Assembly (NCBI GenBank): GCA_965603125.1
Contig: CBFDBU010000004.1
Span: 1-64,000 of the forward strand
Direction of reading: 5' to 3'
DNA length: 64,000 nt
Source of the DNA: JAJRTA01 sp965603125
GTDB taxonomy: Bacteria; Zixibacteria; MSB-5A5; GN15; FEB-12
This document shows, one piece after another, positions 56,589 to 64,000 of the stretch. The first letter of the stretch is position 1. Every line of letters starts with the position of its first letter. A program made the position numbers and the translations under genes. The notes below the pieces were generated by a model. The model was not told where the DNA came from and ran no database searches. It was given only the letters and a program-made list of their open reading frames with translations.

Positions 56589-56689
56589 TTTTGGTGTTCC
56601 AGTCAAACCATGCTTGAGCAAAGGAAAGCCCTTCGCATCTGCTTTTCAAGTGAAAAAGATCAGCTAATGCGGACTTCTTGATCTCCCCC

Positions 56690-56718
56690 TTGCCAAGTTC
56701 AGTCCGATTTGTTATAGT
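56690..56718 (+). promoter_or_regulatory. Promoter of yebC
   Basis: TTGCCA (56690-56695), 17 bp, TATAGT (56713-56718). Confidence 0.65.
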
Positions 56719-56808
56719 TTCATGTGGCCAGGTGCTCCGCAGCCTGCTGCAAGACCGGTCACGGCAAAACCGATAAGTACGCGGTTCCATATAAGGGAGA
56801 AATATCTC

Positions 56809-57558
56809 ATGTCCGGTCACTCCAAATGGGCGACGATCAAGAGGAAGAAAGGGAAAGCCGACGCCGAACGCGGCCGCGTTTTCACACGGCACATCAAGGA
56901 AATAACCATCGCCGCCCGTGACGCAGGCGGCGATCCCGAAGGCAACCCGCGCCTGCGCTCAGCCATCGCCGCGGCCAAGGCATCCAATATGCCGGCCGAC
57001 AACATCAAGCGCGCCATCCAGAAAGGCACCGGGGAACTTCCCGGCGTGACCTACGAATCGGTCACTTACGAAGGCTACGGGCCGGGGGGGACGGCGATAT
57101 ACATGGAGGCCCTGACCGACAACAAGAACCGCTGCGTGTCGGAAATCCGTCACGTGCTGACCAAGTACGGCGGCAAACTCGGCTCCAGCGGCTGCGTCGC
57201 CTGGATGTTTGAGAAGCAGGGGATCATCACCATCGACCTGGACACAACCGACGAGGACACCGTCATGGAGGTGGCCATGGACGCCGGCGCCGAGGATATC
57301 ATCACCGACTCCGGGTCGTATGAGATTATCACCAAATCCGAGGATATCGACGCCGTGCGCACGGCCGTTGAAGCCAAAGGCATCCCGATGGTCTCTGCTG
57401 AAGTGACGATGACTCCCCAGAACTCGGTCAGGCTGGACAAGGAATCCCAGGTAAACTCCATGCTGAAGCTTTACGAACTGCTTGAGGACCTCGACGACGT
57501 TCAGAAAATTTACGCCAACTTCGACATCCCCGAGGAATTGCTCGAAAAGCTGGCGTAG
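56809..57558 (+). CDS. yebC: YebC/PmpR family protein
   Basis: 249 residues from the ATG with GGGAG upstream, giving the invariant SGHSKWATIKRKK start. Conserved SNMPADNIKRAIQKGTGE, YEGYGPGGTAIYME and GSSGCVAWMF follow. The family has been described as transcription regulators and more recently as translation factors that relieve stalling at proline-rich stretches. The HAD gene begins 3 nt after its stop. Confidence 0.97.
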   Translation: MSGHSKWATIKRKKGKADAERGRVFTRHIKEITIAARDAGGDPEGNPRLRSAIAAAKASNMPADNIKRAIQKGTGELPGVTYESVTYEGYGPGGTAIYMEALTDNKNRCVSEIRHVLTKYGGKLGSSGCVAWMFEKQGIITIDLDTTDEDTVMEVAMDAGAEDIITDSGSYEIITKSEDIDAVRTAVEAKGIPMVSAEVTMTPQNSVRLDKESQVNSMLKLYELLEDLDDVQKIYANFDIPEELLEKLA

Positions 57559-57561
57559 GCT

Positions 57562-58335
57562 GTGACATCTTTTGAGAATATCTCCGGGTTGCTGTTTGAC
57601 ATCGACGGTGTGTTGTATGTCGGTCAGCGCCCAATCGAAGGCGCCGCCGATACGATCAGCTACCTCAAAGCGCGGGGAATCCCCTGCCGGTTCACCACCA
57701 ACACCACCGTCCTTTCCAACGATTCCCTTTATCGCAAGCTTGTCTCCCTGGGCCTGCCCATAGAGAAAGACGAAGTCTTCGGCTCCATCCGGGCGGCAAT
57801 CTCATACCTGCGCCGCTACGACAGGCCGAGGTGCCACTTCCTTTTGACCGACGACCCCAAACAGGACTTTGCCGAGTTCCCGCAATCAAAGGACAACCCG
57901 GACTTTGTCGTGATCGGCGACCTATGCAAAAGCTGGAGCTACGACGTTCTGCATGAGACGTTTCTGATGGTCATGAACGGGGCCAGGATGGTGGCCCTGC
58001 ACAAGGGGCGCTACTGGCAGACGGAAAGCGGTTTGCAGATGGATATCGGTGCCTTTGTCGCGGGTTTAGAATACGTAACGGGCAAATCGGCCACGATCAT
58101 CGGCAAACCGTCACGGTCGTTTTTCGAGCTGGCGTTGGCGGACATGGGGCTGCCACCGGAGAAGGTGGCGATGGTGGGAGACGATATCAACTCCGACATT
58201 GGAGGGGCGCAGCAGGCCGGAATGACCGGCATCCTTGTCAAGACAGGCAAGTACCGACCAGACATTTTTGCCAAATCGGAGATCAAACCCGATCTCGTGA
58301 TTGGCTCGGTGGCAGATCTCAGGCAGATCTTCTGA
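57562..58335 (+). CDS. HAD-IIA family hydrolase (NagD/LHPP-like)
   Basis: 257 residues, GTG start. Motifs: LLFDIDGVLYVG (DxDG), FTTNTT (II), IIGKPSRSFFELAL (III Lys) and AMVGDDINSDIGGAQQAGM (IV). The C2 cap between motifs II and III is typical of subfamily IIA, most like the LHPP/HDHD2 branch. It is probably a phosphatase of small phosphates; substrate unknown. Coupled to yebC. Confidence 0.93.
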   Translation: MTSFENISGLLFDIDGVLYVGQRPIEGAADTISYLKARGIPCRFTTNTTVLSNDSLYRKLVSLGLPIEKDEVFGSIRAAISYLRRYDRPRCHFLLTDDPKQDFAEFPQSKDNPDFVVIGDLCKSWSYDVLHETFLMVMNGARMVALHKGRYWQTESGLQMDIGAFVAGLEYVTGKSATIIGKPSRSFFELALADMGLPPEKVAMVGDDINSDIGGAQQAGMTGILVKTGKYRPDIFAKSEIKPDLVIGSVADLRQIF

Positions 58336-58388
58336 AGCACGCGACTGACCTCCCGACTGCCGCGTGGAGCAAGCGGCCGTCATACCTG

Positions 58389-58416
58389 TTGACATTCGGT
58401 AATACCAGGTATTACC
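58389..58416 (+). promoter_or_regulatory. Promoter with 19-bp palindromic operator for the metal-uptake operon
   Basis: TTGACA at 58389-58394 is followed by a perfect palindrome, GGTAATACC-A-GGTATTACC (58398-58416), that fills the spacer and covers the likely -10 (TATTAC, 58410-58415). Binding there would block RNA polymerase. The next gene encodes a Cys/His-rich ribbon-helix-helix protein, so metal-dependent autoregulation is the simplest reading. Confidence 0.75.
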
Positions 58417-58464
58417 TTGAGGGGTCAATAGTATGGCTGGAGCCGTAACGAAGGAGATATACCA

Positions 58465-58725
58465 GTGAGACAGAGCAAGTCGGAGATTGTCACTTTCAAA
58501 GTAGACGAATCGCTCCTTGAGGCAATGAAGGGCATTCCCAATCGCTCCGACTTCATCCGCCAGGCAGTCACGGTGGCGCTTGATTGCGCCTGTCCGCTCT
58601 GTGCGGGAACCGGGGTTCTGACGCCGAGGCAGAAAGAACACTGGGACAGCTTCGCCCGGAACCACCCGTTGGAAGAATGCGATGATTGCCACGAATTCCG
58701 TCTGGTCTGCTCGAATCGAGGCTGA
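58465..58725 (+). CDS. Ribbon-helix-helix regulator with C-terminal Cys/His metal site
   Basis: 86 residues, GTG start with AAGGAG upstream. The N-terminal 40 residues are a CopG/NikR-type DNA-binding domain (VTFKVDESLLEAMKGIPNRSDFIRQAV). The C-terminal half holds C43xxC46, H59, H67 and C72xxC75 plus C41, H76 and C82, enough for one or two zinc-type sites. It lies just before a zinc-type ABC uptake operon and just after a 19-bp palindrome in its own promoter. By context it is a metal-sensing repressor, probably for zinc. It lacks the ACT-like domain of NikR, so the sensing module differs. Confidence 0.85.
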   Translation: MRQSKSEIVTFKVDESLLEAMKGIPNRSDFIRQAVTVALDCACPLCAGTGVLTPRQKEHWDSFARNHPLEECDDCHEFRLVCSNRG

Positions 58726-58771
58726 GCCGGACGGTGTGGGGTGAGGTGAAAGAGATCTCGGAGACGGTCTG

Positions 58772-59725
58772 ATGCGGACTCTCGACAACCCCCCTCCGGT
58801 TTCTGACGCCTATGGGTTCAACGCTTTGTTGGCGCTGTGTCTTTGCTGCGTGGCCTGCCACGCGGAGAAGGCAGGACAATTCGAGCCGGCCGTGATTGCT
58901 TTCGTGAGCGTGCCGCCTCAGGCATACCTAGTCGAGCGGGTAGGCGGTGATCATGTCACGGTGGAAGTTCTTGTGGGGCCGGGACAATCCCCGGCGACAT
59001 TCGAACCCACACCCCGCCAGATGACCCGGCTCGACGAGGCGCAGGTCTACTTCCGAATCGGCGTGCCATTTGAAAACACACTGCTGCCGGAAGTCCAGGC
59101 TATCTATCCCGACCTGAAGGTGTGCGACCTGCGTGAGGGTATCGAACTGCTGGAGATCGAGGATGGGCATCAACACCGACATGAAGGAGATGACCGAGGC
59201 GTCGCCGACGAGAGTCGTCAGAGCAGGCCAACCGAACTCGATCCGCATGTCTGGCTCGATCCCGATCTGGTTAAGATCATGGCCCGGAACACATGTGATG
59301 AGTTGTGCCGCCTCGACTCCGCACATGCCCGGAATTACCGGGGTAACCGGGACGCCTTTGTTGTCGAGCTTGACAGCCTGAGGTCTCGTATTGCTGCGCT
59401 CCTGGCACCACACAAGGGAAAGAGCTTCTTCGTCTTTCACCCGGCCTACGGTTATTTTGGTCGGGCATTCGACCTTCGGCAGGTTGCGATAGAAGGGGAC
59501 GGCAAGGAACCCGGCGCGAAGGAACTGGCTGCCTTGATGGAGCGCGCCCGGGCCGACGGCGCAAAGGTGATCTTCGTCCAGCCCCAGTTTTCAAGCAAGG
59601 GCGCTCAGGCGATAGCAGATGCAATCGGCGCCACCGTTGTGCCGATTGACCCCCTCGCACGTGATTATCTCGATAATCTGGAACAGGTTGCTGAGGCCGT
59701 TGCGAGGGGCCTGAATTTGGAATGA
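58772..59725 (+). CDS. Metal ABC transporter substrate-binding lipoprotein (ZnuA/TroA family)
   Basis: 317 residues. The signal peptide ends in a Cys-rich LCCVACH, consistent with a lipoprotein. Cluster A-I features: FVSVPPQAYLVERVGGDHVTVEVLVGPGQSPATFEPTP, where the usual first His is replaced around SPATFEP. Then come DPHVWLDPDLVK (His), FHPAYGYFGRAF (His) and PIDPLARDYLDN (Asp). The charged loop GHQHRHEGDD is typical of zinc-specific members. It delivers metal to the znuBC-like pair downstream. Confidence 0.92.
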   Translation: MRTLDNPPPVSDAYGFNALLALCLCCVACHAEKAGQFEPAVIAFVSVPPQAYLVERVGGDHVTVEVLVGPGQSPATFEPTPRQMTRLDEAQVYFRIGVPFENTLLPEVQAIYPDLKVCDLREGIELLEIEDGHQHRHEGDDRGVADESRQSRPTELDPHVWLDPDLVKIMARNTCDELCRLDSAHARNYRGNRDAFVVELDSLRSRIAALLAPHKGKSFFVFHPAYGYFGRAFDLRQVAIEGDGKEPGAKELAALMERARADGAKVIFVQPQFSSKGAQAIADAIGATVVPIDPLARDYLDNLEQVAEAVARGLNLE

Positions 59726-59798
59726 CAAAGGACAGGTCGGAAACTGACACTGACTCAGCAGACAGCCACGGCAACGTGCTGATGGGAGAGAGCATCCC

Positions 59799-60560
59799 GT
59801 GACGCCAGAACCAACCATCCACCTGGAGGACGTCTGGTTTTCCTACGACGGCGCCTCTGTTCTGGAAAACGTGTCTCTCCGGATACAGGAACGGGAGTTC
59901 GTCTGGATTGTCGGTCCCAACGGCGGCGGCAAGACGACACTGCTGAAACTCATCCTGGGCTTGCTGAAACCGACCGCCGGCCGCGTGCGGGTTCTTGCTC
60001 AGGCGCCACGGCAAGCGCGTTCTCGTATCGGCTACATGCCACAGCAGGTGTCTCTTGATCCACGTTTTCCTGTCGACGTATTAGACGTCGTCTTGATGGG
60101 AAGGCTCGGCCGCGGGTCCCCAACGAGCCGGTATCGTTCCTCCGACCGTGAGGCGGCCGAGTCGGCTTTACGGGCGGTCGGGTTGTTCGAACTGCGCTGC
60201 AAGCCATACGGGGAGCTTTCAGGCGGCCAGTTGCGCCGTTTGTTTATCGCGCGGGCATTGGCCTGCGAGCCGGAACTCCTGGTGCTTGACGAACCCACGG
60301 CCAATCTTGATCCACTGGTGCAGCGTGAACTGCACGATCTCCTTCGCGAGTTGAGCAGCCGTCTCACGGTTGTCATGGTCTCCCACGATCCGGCGTTTGT
60401 TTCAGAGTTTGTGCAACAGGTTGTGTGCGTCAATCGGAAGGTCCACGTCCACCCGACCGGTGAACTCGACGGGGCTATGTTGAGCGAGTTGTACGGCGAA
60501 GAACCCCTGCGCATCGTCAGGCATGATCAGCACTTCGGTAACGGCAAATCATATGATTGA
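59799..60560 (+). CDS. Metal ABC transporter ATPase (ZnuC-like)
   Basis: 253 residues, GTG start with GGGAG upstream. Walker A GPNGGGKTT, Q-loop GYMPQQVSLDP, signature LSGGQLRR, Walker B LLVLDEPTANLD and H-loop VSHDPAFVS are complete. MGRLGRG after the Q-loop is typical of the Zn/Mn uptake ATPases. Overlaps the permease gene by 8 bp. Confidence 0.95.
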   Translation: MTPEPTIHLEDVWFSYDGASVLENVSLRIQEREFVWIVGPNGGGKTTLLKLILGLLKPTAGRVRVLAQAPRQARSRIGYMPQQVSLDPRFPVDVLDVVLMGRLGRGSPTSRYRSSDREAAESALRAVGLFELRCKPYGELSGGQLRRLFIARALACEPELLVLDEPTANLDPLVQRELHDLLRELSSRLTVVMVSHDPAFVSEFVQQVVCVNRKVHVHPTGELDGAMLSELYGEEPLRIVRHDQHFGNGKSYD

Positions 60561-61425
60561 GTTTCTCCAGGCCCTCGCGCGTCACACCTTCCTGCAGCAT
60601 GCTCTGTTAGCGGGCGCTTTGGCCAGCGTGGCCTGCGGCATCGTCGGCAGCTACGTCGTGGCGCGACGTATCACATACCTGGCCGGAGCCATCGCCCACA
60701 GCGTACTGGGCGGGATGGGAGCGGCGCACTACCTGTCGGTCGTCAACGGCTGGCCGGCTCTCAGGCCGATACACGGCGCGATAGCGGCAGCCCTCCTGTC
60801 GGCCGCGGTGATCGGATGGGTAAGCCTGCGCGCCAGGGAACGCGAGGACACCGTCATCGGCGCCATCTGGGCTATCGGTATGGCGGTGGGGATCATCTTC
60901 ATCTCGCAGACACCCGGATACAACCAGGAACTGATGAGCTATCTGTTCGGCAACATTCTTATGGTGGGGCCTTCGGACTTAAGGCTCATGCTTGGCTTGA
61001 ATATTCTGGTTGTCGGCACGGTACTCCTTTGTTACAACCGGTTCTTGGCGATCTGTTTTGACGAGGAGTTCGCCCGTGTGCGTGGATTGGCAGTCGAGTT
61101 CTATTACTTGCTACTACTTTGCCTGACGGCCCTAACGATTGTCATCCTCGTGACCGTGGTGGGGGTGGTGATGGTCATCGCTCTGCTTACAATACCCGCC
61201 GCTGTCGCCGGAGGTTTTTCTCGCACCCTGGGGCGGACAATGCTCGCCGCCATCGGTCTCAGTGCCATGTTTACCACCGCCGGACTGGCGCTCAGTTATC
61301 AATCCGACCTGCCAGCCGGCGCGACTATAATCATCTGCGCCGGGGCGACATACCTTGTCGTCGCGCTTGCCACGAGAGTCCTGAAACGCCGACGCCTGAA
61401 CGCACCGGCGGAGCGCAGGCCCTGA
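60553..61425 (+). CDS. Metal ABC transporter permease (ZnuB-like)
   Basis: 290 residues from the ATG overlapping the ATPase stop; an ATG at 60523 is in frame. Eight or nine membrane helices. Family signatures: GSYVVARRITYLAGAIAHSVLGG near the start, ELMSYLFGNILMV, and VVGVVMVIALLTIPAAVAGGFSRTL. Last gene of the regulator-binding protein-ATPase-permease operon. Its 3' end is duplicated about 140 bp downstream. Confidence 0.95.
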   Translation: MIEFLQALARHTFLQHALLAGALASVACGIVGSYVVARRITYLAGAIAHSVLGGMGAAHYLSVVNGWPALRPIHGAIAAALLSAAVIGWVSLRAREREDTVIGAIWAIGMAVGIIFISQTPGYNQELMSYLFGNILMVGPSDLRLMLGLNILVVGTVLLCYNRFLAICFDEEFARVRGLAVEFYYLLLLCLTALTIVILVTVVGVVMVIALLTIPAAVAGGFSRTLGRTMLAAIGLSAMFTTAGLALSYQSDLPAGATIIICAGATYLVVALATRVLKRRRLNAPAERRP

Positions 61426-61579
61426 ACACCTCTGAATAATTACACTACCGTGTCCGGCAGACGCCCTCGTCTGCCAGGTAAGGGATAGCCGGTGCACGAG
61501 GGCGTTCACCAGCCGCAAAATGCCCGTTCGCAGGCATGGCGAATCGCTTGGCTGCGGAGCCTGAACGCCTCTGAATAAT
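61421..61579. repeat. Palindromic element flanked by a duplicated gene end
   Basis: The 20 bp over the permease stop codon (61421-61440) recur at 61560-61579 with one mismatch. Between them lies the hairpin GGCAGACG-CCCT-CGTCTGCC (61456-61475). The arrangement parallels 29915-30180. Confidence 0.65.
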
Positions 61580-61646
61580 CGAATGCCCTGCGGCGTATTG
61601 ACTGTGAGACGACACAGTTGCCGATACTGCTTTGGCTCAATCGGAG

Positions 61647-61675
61647 TTGTGTTTGAAACCTGACAGCACTATTGT
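61647..61675 (+). promoter_or_regulatory. Promoter of the PspC-like gene
   Basis: TTGTGT (61647-61652), 17 bp, TATTGT (61670-61675). Confidence 0.5.
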
Positions 61676-61711
61676 AGCACTCAGACCAACAGCACAAGTG
61701 GGAACAGAACC

Positions 61712-61915
61712 ATGAAAAGACTGTACCGATCAATCCGCGACCGAAAGATCGCCGGTGTCTGTGGCGGCTTAGGCGAATACTTCGAGATCGATCCTACCCT
61801 GGTGAGACTGTTAGCGGTAGTATTGTTTCTTGCCGGTGGCGGAGGAGGATTGGCGTACATCGTGGCGTGGATCATCGTCCCGGAAGCGCCGCTGGACGAC
61901 ACGACCGCCGTCTGA
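61712..61915 (+). CDS. PspC domain protein
   Basis: 67 residues: a single PspC domain, RLYRSIRDRKIAGVCGGLGEYFEIDPTLVRLLAVVLFL, then a membrane helix (about 34-57) and a short acidic tail. Free-standing PspC proteins sit in the inner membrane and take part in envelope-stress responses. No pspA or pspB is next to it. GTGGGAAC upstream serves as a weak binding site. Confidence 0.93.
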   Translation: MKRLYRSIRDRKIAGVCGGLGEYFEIDPTLVRLLAVVLFLAGGGGGLAYIVAWIIVPEAPLDDTTAV

Positions 61916-62015
61916 GGGCCGGGACAAAAAGAATCCGTGAAGTGTGCCTGGCTGTGCACGAAGTACAGTAGCGACGGGTCGTTCTGGATTCCGACCACGC
62001 TCAGCAAAACCGATC

Positions 62016-62054
62016 AAAAAAGGGTGGTCTCCGACCTTTTGCCGGAGACCACCC
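62016..62054 (-). terminator. Intrinsic terminator of the outer-membrane barrel gene
   Basis: 12-bp perfect stem (62022-62033 with 62043-62054) and a 9-nt loop, followed on the minus strand by six Ts. It lies about 105 bp after the stop of the barrel gene. Confidence 0.9.
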
Positions 62055-62159
62055 GTGGAGCCTTTCGTGAGCACCCCCCTAGGCCTTCGTCATACCCAGC
62101 GTCTCGCTCACGTCAGCGGTGTCGATACGAAACCTTGGCAGACACTGTCCACCGAGTTG

Positions 62160-63164
62160 TTAGAATCCAGCGACCAACTGCAGGATATTGGCGTTGTTGG
62201 TGCTGTTGTCGCTGTCAATGACCGTCTCAAAACGGAGTTCCACTCCGTTTGTGACGGCATAACCGGCCCCGAGTGAGTACAGGGTTGTCCAGTCGACCCC
62301 GTCCGGCTTGAAGGAATCGTACCGTCCAACCAGAAAAGTCCGGCCAAAATCATAGACGGACTGGAAGTAATACCCCTTGTTCTTTTCCTCGGTGATTGAA
62401 CGGTTGAGCGAATGGGTTATGTACTCGCCCTTGAAGTCGAAGTTGCTGATCCAGTACTGGAAGTCTCCTCCCATCAGAACCATCTCATCCTTGTCCGACT
62501 CATTCAGGCCCACAGCAAAGGAACCGCCGACCTCGAGATGCTCGACCGGGGTAAACCCGAGCCGGCCTCCGAAAGCATTGGCCGGGGTGGTGTTGACTTC
62601 CGTACCGATGGGCACTCCCAGCGCGAGGCTTTGGGCCTGATCGATGACGTCGAAAGAGGATTCGAAACCGTTGACACCAAAGACAATAAGGTTAGCGACA
62701 TCCGAGGTGACATTGAGCCTGAAACCGAAATCATTCCAGCAGCCGTGGGTCATTTCAACCACCAGGGGCGCCGTGACGAGTTTGCGGTCGATCGAAGGAT
62801 ACACCCAGTAGTCGATTCCGAAGGGTACGTCGAACAGTCCGGCAGCGATGTTAACCGAGGACACCGGGCCGCTCTCGTAGGAGTACAGGTTAATGTCGAT
62901 CTCAGCTTCTCCCAGTTCAAAACCGGAAGTCTGGTTGTTGTAGGCCACGGCCACCTTGATTGCGGCCTTCTCTGACAACTCGCTCTCGATGTCAACCTCG
63001 GCCTGGCCCAGGCCGAATTCGTTCCGATCTCCCCGCGAGTCCTGGTAGGTACTCGTGACGTCGAAGAAACCGGAGATGTCGAGCTCGGAGCCGGACGCCG
63101 CAGCGGGCATCACGACTGCAAAGGCGAGAGCCCACAGTCCGAAAATGCTGATTGCCTTTTTCAT
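62160..63164 (-). CDS. Outer-membrane beta-barrel (porin-like) protein
   Basis: 334 residues from the ATG with AGGAGG 7 nt upstream. The signal peptide ends near AAASG. The rest alternates hydrophobic and polar residues in barrel strands: ELDISGFFDVTSTYQDS, AEVDIESEL, GGRLGFTPVEHLEVGGSFAVGL, FDFKGEYITHSL, TLYSLGAGYAVTNGVELRFETV. It ends in ...LQLVAGF, the terminal aromatic signature for BAM-dependent insertion. It supports a diderm envelope. Probably a porin; the specific substrate is unknown. Confidence 0.88.
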   Translation of the reverse strand: MKKAISIFGLWALAFAVVMPAAASGSELDISGFFDVTSTYQDSRGDRNEFGLGQAEVDIESELSEKAAIKVAVAYNNQTSGFELGEAEIDINLYSYESGPVSSVNIAAGLFDVPFGIDYWVYPSIDRKLVTAPLVVEMTHGCWNDFGFRLNVTSDVANLIVFGVNGFESSFDVIDQAQSLALGVPIGTEVNTTPANAFGGRLGFTPVEHLEVGGSFAVGLNESDKDEMVLMGGDFQYWISNFDFKGEYITHSLNRSITEEKNKGYYFQSVYDFGRTFLVGRYDSFKPDGVDWTTLYSLGAGYAVTNGVELRFETVIDSDNSTNNANILQLVAGF

Positions 63165-63869
63165 TTGCAATCCTCCTGTGTGTGATTGGTTTGTACACCA
63201 TTGTATTCTTGCGGTTTTACTGGCTTTTTGAAATAACCCCTGGCCGAAGCCGACCTCCCCGCGTCAGGTTGCACATTAATAACAATGCCCTTTCGCAAAC
63301 CCGTCGAAGGGTGGTGCCGTCGGCGCTCTGTCCCGAACATAAGCAATTCGGTCTCTTGGCCTGCTGAATCGATGCACATTCACTCCCAGAATTAGTCGGC
63401 TGTTTTGGAAATTCCTTAAGCACCGAAGTGATTTCGGCCGGGTGGCGCAATCAATCGGGAGTCCCGCCGCGAGCATCGTACACACTCGGACACCGCCAAG
63501 TCGAGGACTCCTGACACCTGTTGCGCGATACCCGGCCAGTATGCGTTCAGACCGTGTGTCAGCGGGCTTTTCTCCCGCAGTACCCGGCTCTACCGCACAA
63601 GCGGCGGGGATCATGCCCACCTCGCTGTCAACCATTTTGGAACCGATGACGATACCGCTCGCAGCCACAGGCTGTGCAGATTTTGAACAGGTGGAACTGA
63701 TCCGTGGACGCCTGCCCGCGTTGCCGCGCAGTCTACTTCCTGTTTGAGTTGTCCGGTCATATTGTTTACCTTGCGCGGGCCGGCTCAACGCAGATGGGAC
63801 GGAGTTCACCGGCCGGTCGGCGGCGAATCGCCCGGCGCAGGATGATTTCGCCACGGGAAAGGTAAGAAG
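63165..63869. other. Intergenic region, no convincing gene
   Basis: About 700 bases. Long frames are open on both strands over 63276-63854, but neither shows family motifs, membrane segments or a good start, and they overlap antisense to each other. A TACAAT near the barrel gene's 5' end may be its -10. Confidence 0.45.
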
Positions 63870-64000
63870 TTGCCCGGTTTAGGACAGCAATTTCTCAGGA
63901 ACGTATATACATCATGGCTGGGGTATGCGATTCGGGCGGTGGTCGCGTTTCTTTTCGTACCGTATATAACCACCGTGCTGGGCGACAGCCGCTACGGGGT
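63870..64000 (+). CDS. Start of a polysaccharide flippase-like membrane protein (cut by window)
   Basis: The first 43 codons from a TTG with AAAGG upstream; an in-frame stop at 63843-63845 excludes an earlier start. The sequence LRNVYTSWLGYAIRAVVAFLFVPYITTVLGDSRYGV fits the first helix of Wzx/MATE-like oligosaccharide flippases, where LGDxxYG follows helix 1. Too short for certainty. Confidence 0.65.
   Translation, partial: MPGLGQQFLRNVYTSWLGYAIRAVVAFLFVPYITTVLGDSRYG

Noticed and set aside
63276..63854. Long frames on both strands near the right end
   Set aside because: The two overlap antisense, both are Arg/Pro/Ser-rich without motifs, and neither has a convincing start.

Overview
The window looks like a chromosomal contig from an uncultured bacterium of the FCB side of the tree, most likely candidate phylum Zixibacteria or a close relative. 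This placement is an inference. The signs are a type IX-type C-terminal sorting domain (end at 7305), a paired dockerin-like tail on a secreted FG-GAP protein (end at 16856), very large Cys-rich Ig-like secreted proteins, many GTG and TTG starts, and a moderately GC-rich sequence. Several recognisable promoters share the form TTGACA, about 17 bp, then a -10 such as CATATT, GATATT, TATATT or CATACT.

Layout. 1-6703 (minus): the first 2,234 codons of a giant secreted repeat protein, cut by the window edge. 7305-12685 (minus): an operon of membrane Ser/Thr kinase, membrane-anchored helper and type IX cargo. 12.8-14.0 kb: a DinB-fold gene amid a non-coding repeat whose two full copies each carry a promoter and a terminator, so probably a duplicated small RNA. 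14.1-20.3 kb: secreted FG-GAP/dockerin protein, beta-propeller lipoprotein and membrane SGNH hydrolase, the last preceded by a structured RNA with its own promoter and terminator. 20.6-24.9 kb: an accessory island with a REP-associated transposase remnant, REP-like palindromes and a 1,214-residue SIR2-domain protein of the anti-phage type. 25-31 kb: a GAF-HisKA protein lacking an ATPase domain, a DUF3524/queuosine-mannosyltransferase-like protein, ruvC-ruvA-ruvB, a small unknown gene and queA. 31-46.8 kb: housekeeping and transport genes (DASS transporter, ispD-ispF, DedA, ddl, HAD, M42 and M20 peptidases, cysS, tRNA-Thr, ABC-2 exporter, SDR, EamA, ECF sigma/anti-sigma/UPF0145). 46.8-56.2 kb: an LTA-synthase-like sulfatase facing the minus-strand operon rpsU-yqeY-cvpA-mutS2-dnaG-recN. 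56.2-64 kb: HIT protein, yebC-HAD, a metal-uptake operon (RHH regulator, znuA-, znuC-, znuB-like), pspC-like gene, an outer-membrane beta-barrel and the start of a flippase.

The most interesting signals are: a metalloregulator-like ribbon-helix-helix protein with a perfect 19-bp palindrome in its own promoter, heading a zinc-type ABC operon; the repeated small-RNA-like element; the structured RNA near 20.4 kb; several predicted leaderless mRNAs; the SIR2 island bracketed by REP elements and a transposase scar; and two places where a gene's 3' end, stop codon included, is duplicated around a palindromic insertion. Everything here is read by eye, with no database search; functional names rest on recognised motifs.
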